From Pseudomonadota bacterium (GTDB taxonomy: Bacteria; Pseudomonadota; Gammaproteobacteria; Burkholderiales; Rhodocyclaceae), in contig JAFEFC010000014.1 in the NCBI GenBank assembly GCA_018240785.1, positions 1-64,000 on the forward strand: DNA of 64,000 nucleotides. Direction: 5' to 3'. How positions within the stretch are numbered: position 1 is the first letter of the stretch; the number at the start of each line of letters is the position of its first letter. A model generated the notes under the pieces. It did not search any database. It was not told the origin of the DNA and was given only the letters and a program-made list of their open reading frames with translations. The position numbers and the translations under genes are program-made. Positions 31,253-40,255 of this stretch are shown one piece after another.

Positions 31253-31846
31253 TCAGCCGTTGCGACCGAGCCGATACACCGCCACGCTGGCGAGGAAGTT
31301 GGGTTCCTCCAGCACCAGCTTGCCCTCGTCGAAGGCCAGGCGCTCGCGCACCGCGATGCCGTTCATGTCGCACAGCGCGTCGAAATCGGCGATGGTGAAG
31401 AAGCGCACGTTGGGCGTGTTGTACCACTGGTGCGGCAGGCTTTCCGACACCGGCATGCGGCCGTTGAGGATGCTCTGCCTGTGGCGCCAGTAGCCGAAGT
31501 TGGGGAAGCTCACCACCGCCTCGCGGCCGACGCGCAGCATCTCTGCCAGGATGCCCTGGGTGTTGTGCATCGCCTGCAGCGACAGGCTCATGATGACGTG
31601 GTCGAAGAAGCCGCTCTCGATCCCGGTGAGGCCCTTCTCCATGTCCATCTGGATCACGTTGATGCCGCTGCGGATGGAGCTCACCAGCTTGTCGGGATCG
31701 TTCTCGACGCCATAGCCCTGCACCTGGCGCACCGCCATCAGGTGCTGCAGCAGGCTGCCGTCGCCGCAGCCGAGGTCGAGCACTTTCTCGCCCGGCTCGA
31801 TCCACTGCGTGATCACATCGTAGTCGTAACGGTAGGCTGTCATCAT
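31253..31846 (-). CDS. metW: methionine biosynthesis protein MetW
   Basis: The 197-aa protein has a class I methyltransferase fold with VLDLGCGDGSLLQHL and ends with the MetW pattern SFPNFGYWRHRQSILNGRMP and NTPNVRFFTIADF. MetW is needed with MetX for homoserine acylation in many proteobacteria. Its ATG overlaps the metX TAA (TAATG), as in most metXW operons. It has no other methyltransferase partner nearby. Confidence 0.93.
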   Translation of the reverse strand: MMTAYRYDYDVITQWIEPGEKVLDLGCGDGSLLQHLMAVRQVQGYGVENDPDKLVSSIRSGINVIQMDMEKGLTGIESGFFDHVIMSLSLQAMHNTQGILAEMLRVGREAVVSFPNFGYWRHRQSILNGRMPVSESLPHQWYNTPNVRFFTIADFDALCDMNGIAVRERLAFDEGKLVLEEPNFLASVAVYRLGRNG

Positions 31847-32973
31847 TACACCTCGAGGCGGTCGAACCAGGCGCCGAGCAGCGCGTGGTAGCGCGCATCG
31901 TCGAGCAGGAAGGAGTCGTGGCCGGCCACGCTGTCGATCTCCGCATAGCTCACGTTGCGCCGGTTGTGCAGCAGCGCGTACACGATCTCGCGCGAACGCT
32001 CGGGGGCGAAGCGCCAGTCGGTCGAAAACGACACCACGAGGAAGTCGGCAGTCGCGCGTGCCAGCGCCGCGTTCAGGTTGCCGCCATGCTCGAAGGCAGG
32101 GTCGAAGTAGTCGAGCGCCTTGGTCGTCAGCAGGTAGGTGTTGGCGTCGAAGAAGCCGGCGAACTTCTCGCCCTGGTAGCGCAGGTAGGACTCGATCTCG
32201 AACTCGACGTCGTAGCTGTACACCGCCTTGCCGTGGCGCAGGCTGCGGCCGAATTTCTCCGCCATGGCGTCATCCGACAGGTAGGTGATGTGGCCGATCA
32301 TGCGCGCCAGGCGCAGGCCGCGCTCGGGCACGATGCCGTGCTCGTAATAGTGGCCGCCGTGGAAGTCGGGGTCGGTGAGGATGGCCTGGCGCGCGACCTC
32401 GTTGAAAGCGATGTTCTGCGCGGTGAGCTTGGGCGCCGAGGCGATCACCGCGGCGTTGCCCACGCGCTCGGGGTATTGCAGCGTCCACGACAGCGCCTGC
32501 ATGCCGCCCAGGCTGCCGCCGATCACCGCGGCGAGACGCTCGATGCCGAGCAGGTCGGCAAGCCGCGCCTGGCTGTGCACCCAGTCCTCGACGGTGACGA
32601 AAGGGAAGTCCGCGCCCCACAGCTTGCCGGTGGCCGGGTTGATCGTGTTGGGGCCGGACGAGCCGTAGCAACTGCCGAGGTTGTTCACACCGATGACGAA
32701 GAACTTGCGCGTGTCGAGCGGCTTGCCCGGGCCGACGAGGTTGTCCCACCAGCCGGTGCTGCCCGGCTGGCCGGCATAGGTGCCGGCCACATGGTGGGAG
32801 CCTGACAGCGCGTGGCACACCAGCACCGCGTTGCTGCGCGCGGCGTTGAGCGTGCCGTAGGTTTCGTACACCAGTTCGTAGTCGTTCAGCGTGCCGCCGC
32901 TGCGCAAGGGCAGCGGCTCGGTGAAGCGCGCCGTTTGCGGCGCGACGGTGCCGACGGATTGAGGTTGGATCAT
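31846..32973 (-). CDS. metX: homoserine O-acyltransferase MetX
   Basis: MetX acylates homoserine (acetyl, or succinyl in some relatives) in methionine synthesis. The 375-aa alpha/beta hydrolase has [12 protein letters not shown], the nucleophile elbow [12 protein letters not shown], and the catalytic His in [10 protein letters not shown] near the C-terminus. It is the first gene after a SAM-II-like riboswitch and terminator, so its expression should fall when SAM is plentiful. The choice of acyl donor cannot be read from sequence alone. Confidence 0.93.
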   Translation of the reverse strand: MIQPQSVGTVAPQTARFTEPLPLRSGGTLNDYELVYETYGTLNAARSNAVLVCHALSGSHHVAGTYAGQPGSTGWWDNLVGPGKPLDTRKFFVIGVNNLGSCYGSSGPNTINPATGKLWGADFPFVTVEDWVHSQARLADLLGIERLAAVIGGSLGGMQALSWTLQYPERVGNAAVIASAPKLTAQNIAFNEVARQAILTDPDFHGGHYYEHGIVPERGLRLARMIGHITYLSDDAMAEKFGRSLRHGKAVYSYDVEFEIESYLRYQGEKFAGFFDANTYLLTTKALDYFDPAFEHGGNLNAALARATADFLVVSFSTDWRFAPERSREIVYALLHNRRNVSYAEIDSVAGHDSFLLDDARYHALLGAWFDRLEV

Positions 32974-32985
32974 GGTCGTGGTCTG

Positions 32986-33023
32986 AAAACAAAAAACCCA
33001 GCCGGCTTCAAACGCGGACTGGG
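32986..33023 (-). terminator. intrinsic terminator in the metX leader (riboswitch expression platform)
   Basis: On the minus strand CCCAG (33023-33019) and CTGGG (33001-32997), extended by CGG/CCG with one bulge, form a stem followed by TTTTTTGTTTT (32996-32986). It begins one or two bases after the aptamer and ends 12 bases before the metX ATG at 32973, so it would stop transcription or hide the start region when the aptamer is folded. Confidence 0.7.
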
Positions 33024-33083
33024 TCGCCCTCGCTTTAGCCGAATTTATTGAGCGCCCGCAAGCTGTTGGTTCAAATCAGCGCT
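33024..33083 (-). promoter_or_regulatory. SAM-II (SAM-alpha) riboswitch upstream of metX
   Basis: Read on the minus strand from 33083, the leader is AGCGCTGATTTGAACC, then a short loop, TGCGGGCGCT, AATAAAT, GGCTAAA and GAGGG. This follows the SAM-II consensus block by block: CGCTGATTT-AACC, a closing GCGC arm (P1: 33083-33079 with 33055-33051), ATAAAT, GCTAAA and the terminal GGG that form the pseudoknot. It lies between a promoter and metX with an intrinsic terminator after it. SAM-II was described mainly in alphaproteobacteria. Identification is by eye from the consensus. Confidence 0.8.
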
Positions 33084-33091
33084 ATCGGCCG

Positions 33092-33120
33092 AAAGTAGCG
33101 TCCCGCTCGGGAAAAGTCAA
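33092..33120 (-). promoter_or_regulatory. promoter of the metX leader
   Basis: On the minus strand TTGACT (33120-33115) is separated by 17 bases from TACTTT (33097-33092). Transcription would begin near 33085, at the 5' edge of the SAM-II aptamer, which supports both calls. Confidence 0.6.
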
Positions 33121-33177
33121 ACCGCCGGCGTGATAAGATTTTTGCTCGTCACCCCCGCCACGCATGTCGTTCACACC

Positions 33178-33381
33178 ATGATCCAGGTCACCGTCAATGG
33201 CCAGCGCGAAGCGCTGCAAGCCGAGCTCACCGTCCTCGCCCTGCTCGAATCCCGCGGCCTCGTCGGCAAGCGGCTGGCGGTCGAGCGCAACGGCGAGATC
33301 GTGCCCAAGGCGCGCCACGCCGAAGTGAAACTCGCCGACGGCGACCGCCTCGAAATCGTCGTCGCCGTCGGCGGCGGGTGA
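33178..33381 (+). CDS. thiS: sulfur carrier protein ThiS
   Basis: The 67-residue ubiquitin-like protein begins [13 protein letters not shown] and ends VVAVGGG, carrying the C-terminal Gly-Gly that is thiocarboxylated to donate sulfur for the thiamin thiazole. The start at 33178 gives the usual length; a further upstream ATG would add residues not typical of the family. thiG follows about 100 bases downstream. Confidence 0.93.
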   Translation: MIQVTVNGQREALQAELTVLALLESRGLVGKRLAVERNGEIVPKARHAEVKLADGDRLEIVVAVGGG

Positions 33382-33392
33382 GCGACCGCTCC

Positions 33393-33410
33393 CTCCCCTC
33401 CGAGGGGGAG
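33393..33410. repeat. GC hairpin between thiS and thiG
   Basis: CTCCCC (33393-33398) pairs with GGGGAG (33405-33410). There is no T-run after it, so it is more likely an mRNA processing or stabilising structure than a full terminator. Confidence 0.35.
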
Positions 33411-33481
33411 GAGTCAAAAGGTTCTCTTCGGGCAGTGCCACTATCCGGCCTCAATTCAAACTCTGCATCCAGGTCCCCACC

Positions 33482-34267
33482 ATGAACGACCCCCTGGTCA
33501 TCGCCGGCAAGTCATACCATTCCCGCCTGCTCGTCGGCACCGGCAAGTACAAGGATTTCGCCGAGACGCGCGAAGCGATCGACGCCAGTGGCGCCGAGAT
33601 CGTCACCGTCGCCATCCGCCGCACCAACATCGGCCAGAACCCGGGCGAGCCCAACCTGCTCGACGTGCTGCCGCCGGAGAAGTTCACCATCCTGCCCAAC
33701 ACCGCCGGCTGCTACACCGCCGACGACGCGGTGCGCACCCTGCGCCTGGCGCGCGAGCTGCTGGACGGCCACGCGCTGGTGAAGCTCGAAGTGCTCGGCG
33801 ACCCCAAGTCGCTGTTCCCCAACATGCCCGAGACGCTGAAGGCCGCCGAAACCCTGGTGAAGGACGGCTTCGACGTCATGGTGTACTGCGCCGACGACCC
33901 CATCCAGGCGAAGATGCTCGAAGAGATCGGCTGCGTCGCGGTGATGCCGCTGGCCTCGCTGATCGGTTCCGGCATGGGCATCCTCAACCCGTGGAACCTG
34001 CGCCTGATCATCGACAACGCCAAGGTGCCGGTGCTGGTCGATGCCGGCGTGGGCACCGCGTCGGATGCCGCCATTGCGATGGAGCTGGGCTGCGACGGCG
34101 TGCTGATGAACACGGCCATCGCCGCCGCCGGCCGCCCGGTGCTGATGGCGAGCGCGATGAAGAAGGCGGTCGAGGCCGGCCGCGAGGCCTTCCTTGCTGG
34201 GCGCATGCCGCGCAAGTTCTACTCGGCCGACCCGAGCTCGCCGACCCAGGGCCTGATCGGTTCATGA
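33482..34267 (+). CDS. thiG: thiazole synthase
   Basis: ThiG condenses deoxyxylulose phosphate, dehydroglycine and ThiS-thiocarboxylate into the thiazole of thiamin. The 261-aa TIM-barrel protein has [10 protein letters not shown], the catalytic-lysine segment [10 protein letters not shown], the [16 protein letters not shown] loop, and [14 protein letters not shown] phosphate-binding residues. It overlaps trmB by ATGA. No TPP riboswitch is visible before thiS. Confidence 0.95.
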   Translation: MNDPLVIAGKSYHSRLLVGTGKYKDFAETREAIDASGAEIVTVAIRRTNIGQNPGEPNLLDVLPPEKFTILPNTAGCYTADDAVRTLRLARELLDGHALVKLEVLGDPKSLFPNMPETLKAAETLVKDGFDVMVYCADDPIQAKMLEEIGCVAVMPLASLIGSGMGILNPWNLRLIIDNAKVPVLVDAGVGTASDAAIAMELGCDGVLMNTAIAAAGRPVLMASAMKKAVEAGREAFLAGRMPRKFYSADPSSPTQGLIGS

Positions 34268-35028
34268 GCGAAGTGCCCAACGACGGCGCGGCCGCCGACC
34301 CGCAGCAGGTGGCCGGCGTGGAGATCATCGGCCGCGACAGCCCCGAACATCGCTTCTCCAGCCGCAGCATCCGCAGCTTCGTGCTGCGCCAGGGACGCAT
34401 GTCGGAAGCGCAGCAGCGCTATCTGGATGACATGCTGCCGAAAGTCGGCATCGACTACCGCGCCGCGCCGCTGGACCTGGATGCCGCCTTCGGCCGCCAG
34501 GCGCCGAAGATCCTCGAGATCGGCTTCGGCATGGGCGAAACCACCGCGAAGATCGCCGCGGCAATGCCCGGCCACGACTTCCTCGGTATCGAAGTGCATA
34601 CGCCGGGCGTGGGCGCGCTGTGCAAGCTGATCGCCGAGGGCAAGCTGACCAACCTGCGCATCATGCAGCACGACGCGGTGGAGGTGATGCGCGACATGAT
34701 CGCCGACGGCGAGCTTGCCGGCGTGCACATCTTCTTCCCCGACCCCTGGCGCAAGAAGCGGCACTTCAAGCGCCGCATCATCCAGCCGGATTTCGTCGCG
34801 CTGGTCGCGCAGAAGCTCGCGCCCGGCGGCTACCTGCATTGCGCCACCGACTGGGAAGACTACGCGCACTGGATGCTTGACGTGATCTCCGCCGAGCCGG
34901 CGCTGCAGAACACCGCCGACGGCTTCGCGCCGCGTCCCGACTACCGGCCGCTGACGAAGTTCGAGAACCGCGGCCTGAAGCTGGGCCACGGCGTGTGGGA
35001 CCTGCTGTTCCGTCGGCGCGGCGGCTGA
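34264..35028 (+). CDS. trmB: tRNA (guanine-N7-)-methyltransferase
   Basis: TrmB methylates G46 of tRNA. The 254-aa product has [16 protein letters not shown], the SAM motif LEIGFGMGE, and the signature [16 protein letters not shown] with the conserved DPW. The start is the ATG overlapping the thiG stop. The C-terminal [17 protein letters not shown] matches the family's substrate-binding end. Confidence 0.95.
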   Translation: MSEVPNDGAAADPQQVAGVEIIGRDSPEHRFSSRSIRSFVLRQGRMSEAQQRYLDDMLPKVGIDYRAAPLDLDAAFGRQAPKILEIGFGMGETTAKIAAAMPGHDFLGIEVHTPGVGALCKLIAEGKLTNLRIMQHDAVEVMRDMIADGELAGVHIFFPDPWRKKRHFKRRIIQPDFVALVAQKLAPGGYLHCATDWEDYAHWMLDVISAEPALQNTADGFAPRPDYRPLTKFENRGLKLGHGVWDLLFRRRGG

Positions 35029-35041
35029 AGGAGAGCGCGGC

Positions 35042-36883
35042 GTGATCCGTAAGCTGTTCCGCTTCGTGCTGGGGGTGGTGCGCTTCATCGGCCGCAGCAT
35101 CGAGTTCTTCGCGCGCGGCGTGATCTACCTGCTCGTCGCGCTGATGTTCGGCGTCTTCGTCGCCATCTTCATGCATCCCGCGCCGCAGGTGCCGCAGGGC
35201 GCCGCGCTGGTGCTGCGGCCGACCGGCACCATCGTCGAACAGGCTGTGCTCGACGAGCCTTTCGCCCTGCTGCGCGCGGGCGGCGTGTCGGCCGGGCGGG
35301 TGGTGCTGTCGGAACAGCTCGAGGCCATCCGCGCGGCGGCCGGCGACGAGCGCATCGCCGCGCTGGTGATCGAGACCGACCGCCTGCAAGGCGCCGGCCT
35401 GTCCAAGCTCTCCGAACTGCGCGAGGCCATCGCCGCCTTCAAGGCGTCGGGCAAGCCCGTGCTGGCGCGCGGTGATCACTACGACCAGGCGCAGTACTAC
35501 CTGGCCACCGTCGCCGACGAGGTGCATCTGGCGCCGGACGGCTTCGTGCTGATACGCGGCCTGGCGCGCTACGGCATGTACTTCAAGGACGCCCTCGACC
35601 GCCTGGGCATCAAGGTGCGCGTGTTCCGCGTCGGCGAGTACAAGTCCTTCGCCGAGCCTTTCACCCGCAACGACATGTCCGAGGAGGACCGCGCCTCTTC
35701 GCGCGATCTGCTCGAGGGCTTGTGGACGCAGCTCCGCGACGCCGTGGCCAGCAGCCGCAAGCTCGCCCCGGATGCGGTGGACGCATACGTCAATGGCTAT
35801 CGCGACGTGCTTGCGGCGGCCGGCGGCGATGCCGCGCAGGCGGCGCTCGGTGCGCGCCTGGTGGATCGCCTCAGCACGCGCGACCAGTGGCGCGCCCTGC
35901 TGATGGAGCGCGTCGGCCGCGACAGCGCGGGCAAGGACTTCCGCCAGATCGAGGCCGACGCCTACCTCGAGGCGGTGCGGCGGGCGCGTCCGGCGGCGAG
36001 CGATCGCATCGCGGTGATCGTCGCCCAGGGCACCATCATCGACGGCGAGGAACCGGCCGGCGTGGTGGCGGGCGACACCTACGCGCGGCTCATCCGCGAG
36101 GCGCGCGAGGACGACGCGGTGAAGGCCGTGCTGCTGCGCATCGACAGCCCCGGCGGCAGCGCCTTCGCGTCCGAACTGATCCGGCGCGAGCTGGAGCTGA
36201 CGCGGCAGGCCGGCAAGCCGGTGGTGGCGTCGATGAGCTCGGTGGCGGCTTCGGGCGGCTACTGGATCGCTGCCGGTGCCGACGAGATCTGGGCGGCGCC
36301 GGCCACGCTCACCGGCTCGATCGGCATCTTCGCCCTCTTCCCGGAAATCGACGAGCCGCTCAAGCGCCTGGGCATCAGCGTGGACGGGGTGGCGACGTCG
36401 CCGCTCGCGGCGTCCTTCGATCCGCGCCGGCCGCTCGATCCGGCGGCCGCCGAAGCGATGCAACTGGGTATCGAGCATGGCTACCGGCGTTTCCTCGACA
36501 CGGTGGCGAAGGCGCGCCGCATGAGCGTTGCCGATGTCGACAAGGTGGCGCGCGGCCGCGTGTGGACGGGACAGGCTGCCGCGGGTCTCGGCCTCGTCGA
36601 TCAGGTCGGCGGCCTCGACGCCGCGCTTGCGGCGACCGCGCGCCGCGCCGGGCTCAGCGATTACGAGGTGGTGTGGCCGGAGGCGATCGAGTCCATCGAG
36701 CAGCGGCTGATGCGCCGACTGATCGGCCTCGCGGGCAAGGTCGACGCGCTGCAGGGCTTCGCCCAAGGGGCGGCATCGCCGCTTGGCGCCACCCTGGCGG
36801 ACATGCAGCGCGGCGCGCGCGAGCTGACGCGCTGGAACGATCCGCAGCACCGCTACGTGCATTGCCTGTGTGAATCCCCCTGA
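35042..36883 (+). CDS. sppA: signal peptide peptidase SppA, 67-kDa type
   Basis: SppA degrades cleaved signal peptides in the inner membrane. The 613-aa product starts at GTG, has an N-terminal TM anchor (about residues 24-45) and two tandem S49 protease domains. The general-base lysine is Lys201 in VGEYKSFAEPF, and the nucleophile is Ser404 in VAASGGYWIAAGADE, matching the Ser-Lys dyad that sits across the two domains of the double-length form. It lies 13 bases after trmB. Confidence 0.92.
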   Translation: MIRKLFRFVLGVVRFIGRSIEFFARGVIYLLVALMFGVFVAIFMHPAPQVPQGAALVLRPTGTIVEQAVLDEPFALLRAGGVSAGRVVLSEQLEAIRAAAGDERIAALVIETDRLQGAGLSKLSELREAIAAFKASGKPVLARGDHYDQAQYYLATVADEVHLAPDGFVLIRGLARYGMYFKDALDRLGIKVRVFRVGEYKSFAEPFTRNDMSEEDRASSRDLLEGLWTQLRDAVASSRKLAPDAVDAYVNGYRDVLAAAGGDAAQAALGARLVDRLSTRDQWRALLMERVGRDSAGKDFRQIEADAYLEAVRRARPAASDRIAVIVAQGTIIDGEEPAGVVAGDTYARLIREAREDDAVKAVLLRIDSPGGSAFASELIRRELELTRQAGKPVVASMSSVAASGGYWIAAGADEIWAAPATLTGSIGIFALFPEIDEPLKRLGISVDGVATSPLAASFDPRRPLDPAAAEAMQLGIEHGYRRFLDTVAKARRMSVADVDKVARGRVWTGQAAAGLGLVDQVGGLDAALAATARRAGLSDYEVVWPEAIESIEQRLMRRLIGLAGKVDALQGFAQGAASPLGATLADMQRGARELTRWNDPQHRYVHCLCESP

Positions 36884-36949
36884 GCCTGCGGCCGGCCGGA
36901 TGGCTGCCGCAGGCTGCATGCTCGACACCACGATGAAGGAGACCACTGC

Positions 36950-37579
36950 ATGAAGATCAGCAGCCAGAGCTTCAATGATGGGCAGCGCATCCCCGGCGAG
37001 TTCGCCTTCTGCATTCCGGCGGCCGAGGGCCATGTCTGCCTGGGCAGGAACCTGAACCCGCAGCTCGCGTGGACGGACGTCCCTGCGGCAACGAAATCCT
37101 TCGCGCTGATCTGCCACGACCCCGACGTCCCCAGCCGAGGCGACGACGTCAACCAGGAAGGCCGCACCGTGCCGGCCAGCCTGCCGCGCGTCGATTTCTT
37201 CCACTGGGTGGTGGTGGACCTGCCGGCCGACCTGCGCGCGATCGACGCCGGCCACTTCTCGTCCGAAGTCACGCCGGGCGGCAAGCCCGGCCCCGAGGCG
37301 GCGCTCGGCGCGCGTCACGGCGTGAATGACTACACCGCCTGGTTTGCCGGCGACGAGGCGATGAAGGGCGACTACCACGGCTACGACGGCCCCTGCCCGC
37401 CGTGGAACGACGAGATCGTCCATCACTACGTGTTCACGCTCTACGCGCTCGACGTGCCGCGCTGTGCCGTCGAAGGCCGCTTCACCGGCGGTGACGTGCG
37501 TGCGGCGATCGCCGGTCATGTGCTGGCCGAGGCGAAGCTCACCGGCACCTACACGCTGAATCCGTCCCTCGGCGCCTGA
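36950..37579 (+). CDS. YbhB/YbcL family PEBP-like protein
   Basis: The 209-aa product belongs to the phosphatidylethanolamine-binding/Raf-kinase-inhibitor-like family. Seen motifs are the early LNPQLAWTDVPAATKSFALICHDPDVP, written here as LNPQLAW and ICHDPDVP, then FFHWVVVDLP and YDGPCPP near the ligand pocket. It has no signal peptide. A GGAG precedes the ATG. Its physiological ligand is unknown. Confidence 0.85.
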   Translation: MKISSQSFNDGQRIPGEFAFCIPAAEGHVCLGRNLNPQLAWTDVPAATKSFALICHDPDVPSRGDDVNQEGRTVPASLPRVDFFHWVVVDLPADLRAIDAGHFSSEVTPGGKPGPEAALGARHGVNDYTAWFAGDEAMKGDYHGYDGPCPPWNDEIVHHYVFTLYALDVPRCAVEGRFTGGDVRAAIAGHVLAEAKLTGTYTLNPSLGA

Positions 37580-37680
37580 GCCGGGACGATCGTCCGCGCC
37601 GGCCGCCCGCGGCGGCGCCGACGGCGACAGTCGTCACACGTGGAAGACCGGGCTGGCTGAGCGCCGCGCCGCCTCCACTC

Positions 37681-38910
37681 CTAACCGTCCCTGAGGAACA
37701 CCTGCAGCAACTCGTTGAGGAAGCGCTGGCCCTGCAGCGTCGGGCGCAACTGAGCGTCGCTGGCGTCGAGCAGGCCGCGCTCGCGTGCCTGGCGCAGCTC
37801 GTCGGCCACGGCGGCGAGCGGCACGCCGGTGCGCGCGGCAAACAGGTTCGCCGGCACGCCGCCGGTGAGGCGCAGCGCGTTCATCATGAATTCGAAGGGC
37901 AGCTCGGTGGTGCCCACCTCGCGCGCCTCCTGGATGAAATCGCCGCGCGCGGCACCTTCGAGGTAGCGCGTCGGGTGCTTGTGGCGCATCTCGCGGCGGA
38001 TGCCCTCGTGGCTGGAGAGCTTGCCGTGCGCGCCGGGGCCGATGCCGAGGTAGTCGCCGAACGTCCAGTAGTTGAGGTTGTGCACGCACTGCTGGCCGGG
38101 TCGGGCGAAGGCGGAGGTCTCGTAGTGATCGAAGCCTGCACCCGCCAGCGTGTCCTCGATCGCCTGCTGCATGTCGGCGGCGGCGTCGTCGTCGGGCAGG
38201 GGCGGCGGGTGGTGGGCGAAGGGCGTGTTCGGTTCCAGCGTCAGGTGGTAGCAGGACAGATGGCTTGCGCCGAAGCCGAGCGCGGTGCGCAGGTCGGCCA
38301 GCGCCATGTCCAGGCCCTGTTCGGGCAGCGCGTACATCAGGTCGAGGTTCACCCGCTCGAAGTGCGTCTGCGCGATGTCGATCGCGCGGCGTGCCTCGTC
38401 GCCGCCGTGAATGCGGCCGATGCGCGCGAGCATGCCGTCGTCGAAGCTCTGGATGCCCAGCGACAGCCGGTTGACGCCGGCGGCGCGGTAGTCGCGGAAG
38501 CGCGCCGCCTCCACCGTGCCGGGGTTGGCTTCCAGCGTGATCTCGGCCAGCGGATCGAGCGGCAGCAGCATGCGGATGGCGGTCAGCACGCGGTCCAGCC
38601 CCGCGGCCGACATCAGGCTGGGCGTGCCGCCGCCGAAGAACACGCTGTGCACCCGCCGTCCCCACACCTGCGGCAGCGCCGCCTGCAGGTCGGCGATCAC
38701 CGCGTCGATCCACTCCGCCTCTGGAATGCCTGCGTCGCCGCGCGGCGCGTGCGAATTGAAGTCGCAGTAAGGGCACTTGCGCACGCACCAGGGGAAATGC
38801 ACGTACAGCGACAAGGGCGGCGGTGCGCTCAGTCGCGGGCGCTCGGGCAGGGGCACTGCGCGCTGCGGCGAAGCGGCAGGTTGCAGCGGAATGATGCGGC
38901 GTTCGTTCAT
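37681..38910 (-). CDS. hemW: heme chaperone HemW (radical SAM, coproporphyrinogen oxidase-like)
   Basis: HemW is a radical-SAM protein that binds haem and delivers it to membrane proteins. The 409-aa product has the cluster motif CVRKCPYCDF, FFGGGTPSLM, and a C-terminal winged-helix HemN-like domain. It lacks the N-terminal extension of HemN. It sits 13 bases after rdgB in the rph-rdgB-hemW run typical of betaproteobacteria. Confidence 0.93.
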   Translation of the reverse strand: MNERRIIPLQPAASPQRAVPLPERPRLSAPPPLSLYVHFPWCVRKCPYCDFNSHAPRGDAGIPEAEWIDAVIADLQAALPQVWGRRVHSVFFGGGTPSLMSAAGLDRVLTAIRMLLPLDPLAEITLEANPGTVEAARFRDYRAAGVNRLSLGIQSFDDGMLARIGRIHGGDEARRAIDIAQTHFERVNLDLMYALPEQGLDMALADLRTALGFGASHLSCYHLTLEPNTPFAHHPPPLPDDDAAADMQQAIEDTLAGAGFDHYETSAFARPGQQCVHNLNYWTFGDYLGIGPGAHGKLSSHEGIRREMRHKHPTRYLEGAARGDFIQEAREVGTTELPFEFMMNALRLTGGVPANLFAARTGVPLAAVADELRQARERGLLDASDAQLRPTLQGQRFLNELLQVFLRDG

Positions 38911-38923
38911 CGGGTGGGTCGCG

Positions 38924-39520
38924 TCACAGCGGATGCCGCTTCAGGCGGTCGAGCAGGTGGCGCATCGCGGCGCCGCGATGGCTCAGGCTGTTCTTGAGCT
39001 TGGCGTCCAGCTCGGCAGCAGTCTGTTCGAGGTCGGGCAGCCAGAACAGCGGGTCGTAGCCGAAACCGCCTTCGCCGCGCGCCGCCTCGAGAATGGTGCC
39101 CCGCCACTCGCCGTCGGCGATCAGCGGGCGCGGATCCTCCGCATGCCGCACCAGCACCACGCTGGAGTAGAAATACGCGCGCCGGTCGCTCACGCCCGCC
39201 AGCTTTTCCAGCAGCAGGGCGTTGTTGCGCGCGTCGGACCTGGGCTCGCCGGCGAAGCGCGCCGACTGCACGCCGGGCGCACCACCCAGCGCCTCGACGC
39301 ACAGGCCGGAATCGTCCGCGACCGCCGGCAGGCCGGTCGCGGCGGCGGCATGGCGCGCCTTGGCCAGGGCGTTCTCGACGAAGGTGAAATGCGGCTCCTC
39401 GGCTTCGCTGACACCCAGCGCGGATTGCGGGATCACCTCGATGCCGAGCGGCGCGAGCAGGGCCTGCATCTCGGCGGCCTTCTTGGCGTTGTTGCTGGCG
39501 AGGACAAGTCGTTTGCTCAT
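38924..39520 (-). CDS. rdgB: dITP/XTP pyrophosphatase
   Basis: RdgB removes non-canonical purine nucleotides (dITP, XTP) from the pool. The 198-aa product opens KRLVLASNNAKKAAEMQAL and carries the HAM1-family motifs FVENALAKARHAA, VADDSGLCVEAL and GGFGYDPLFW. It lies 3 bases downstream of rph on the minus strand. Confidence 0.95.
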   Translation of the reverse strand: MSKRLVLASNNAKKAAEMQALLAPLGIEVIPQSALGVSEAEEPHFTFVENALAKARHAAAATGLPAVADDSGLCVEALGGAPGVQSARFAGEPRSDARNNALLLEKLAGVSDRRAYFYSSVVLVRHAEDPRPLIADGEWRGTILEAARGEGGFGYDPLFWLPDLEQTAAELDAKLKNSLSHRGAAMRHLLDRLKRHPL

Positions 39521-39523
39521 GGC

Positions 39524-40243
39524 TCAGGCTCCGGAGACGGCGCTGCGCTGCAGTTCGTTCAGGCGCCGGATGCCGCCTTCGGCGAGATCGAGCAGCGCGT
39601 TGAGTTCGGCGCGCGAGAAGGCGGCGCCTTCCGCCGTTCCCTGCACCTCGATGAGACCGCCGGCGGCGGTCATCACCACGTTCATGTCGGTGTCGCAGTC
39701 CGAGTCTTCCGCATAGTCGAGGTCGAGCACCGGCACGCCTTGATGGATGCCGACCGACACGGCAGCGACGAAATCGCTCATCGGGCTCCCTTGGAGCTTG
39801 CCTGCGGCGACAAGTTTCTGCAGCGCGTCGTGCACCGCCACGCAGGCGCCGGTGATCGCCGCGGTGCGGGTGCCGCCGTCGGCCTGCAGCACGTCGCAGT
39901 CGATGACGATCTGGCGCTCGCCGAGCGCGGCGAGGTCCACCACCGCGCGCAGGCTGCGGCCGATCAGGCGCTGGATCTCCTGCGTGCGGCCGCTCTGCTT
40001 GCCTTTGGCGGCCTCGCGCGCGCTGCGCGTGTGGGTGGCGCGCGGCAGCATGCCGTATTCGGCGGTGAGCCAGCCCTGGCCCTTGCCGCGCAGGAAGCCG
40101 GGCACGCTGTCCTCGACGCTGGCGGTGCACAGCACGCGGGTGTCGCCGAATTCGACCAGCACCGAACCTTCGGCGTGGCGGGTGTAGCCGCGGGTGAGGC
40201 GGACGGGACGGAGTTCGTCGGGCTGGCGCTGGCTGGGTCGCAT
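39524..40243 (-). CDS. rph: ribonuclease PH
   Basis: RNase PH trims tRNA 3' ends phosphorolytically. The 239-aa product begins [19 protein letters not shown] and contains [44 protein letters not shown] and [17 protein letters not shown], all family signatures. It lies about 12 bases after the PP2C phosphatase gene. Confidence 0.96.
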   Translation of the reverse strand: MRPSQRQPDELRPVRLTRGYTRHAEGSVLVEFGDTRVLCTASVEDSVPGFLRGKGQGWLTAEYGMLPRATHTRSAREAAKGKQSGRTQEIQRLIGRSLRAVVDLAALGERQIVIDCDVLQADGGTRTAAITGACVAVHDALQKLVAAGKLQGSPMSDFVAAVSVGIHQGVPVLDLDYAEDSDCDTDMNVVMTAAGGLIEVQGTAEGAAFSRAELNALLDLAEGGIRRLNELQRSAVSGA

Positions 40244-40255
40244 GGTGTTCCTCGG

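Noticed and set aside
33178-33181. TPP riboswitch before thiS
   Set aside because: No CTGAGA-type thi-box elements were seen upstream; the structured RNA there belongs to metX on the other strand.
34778-37519. Long minus-strand open frame antisense to trmB, sppA and the PEBP gene
   Set aside because: It crosses three convincing genes and encodes low-complexity Arg/His/Ala sequence.
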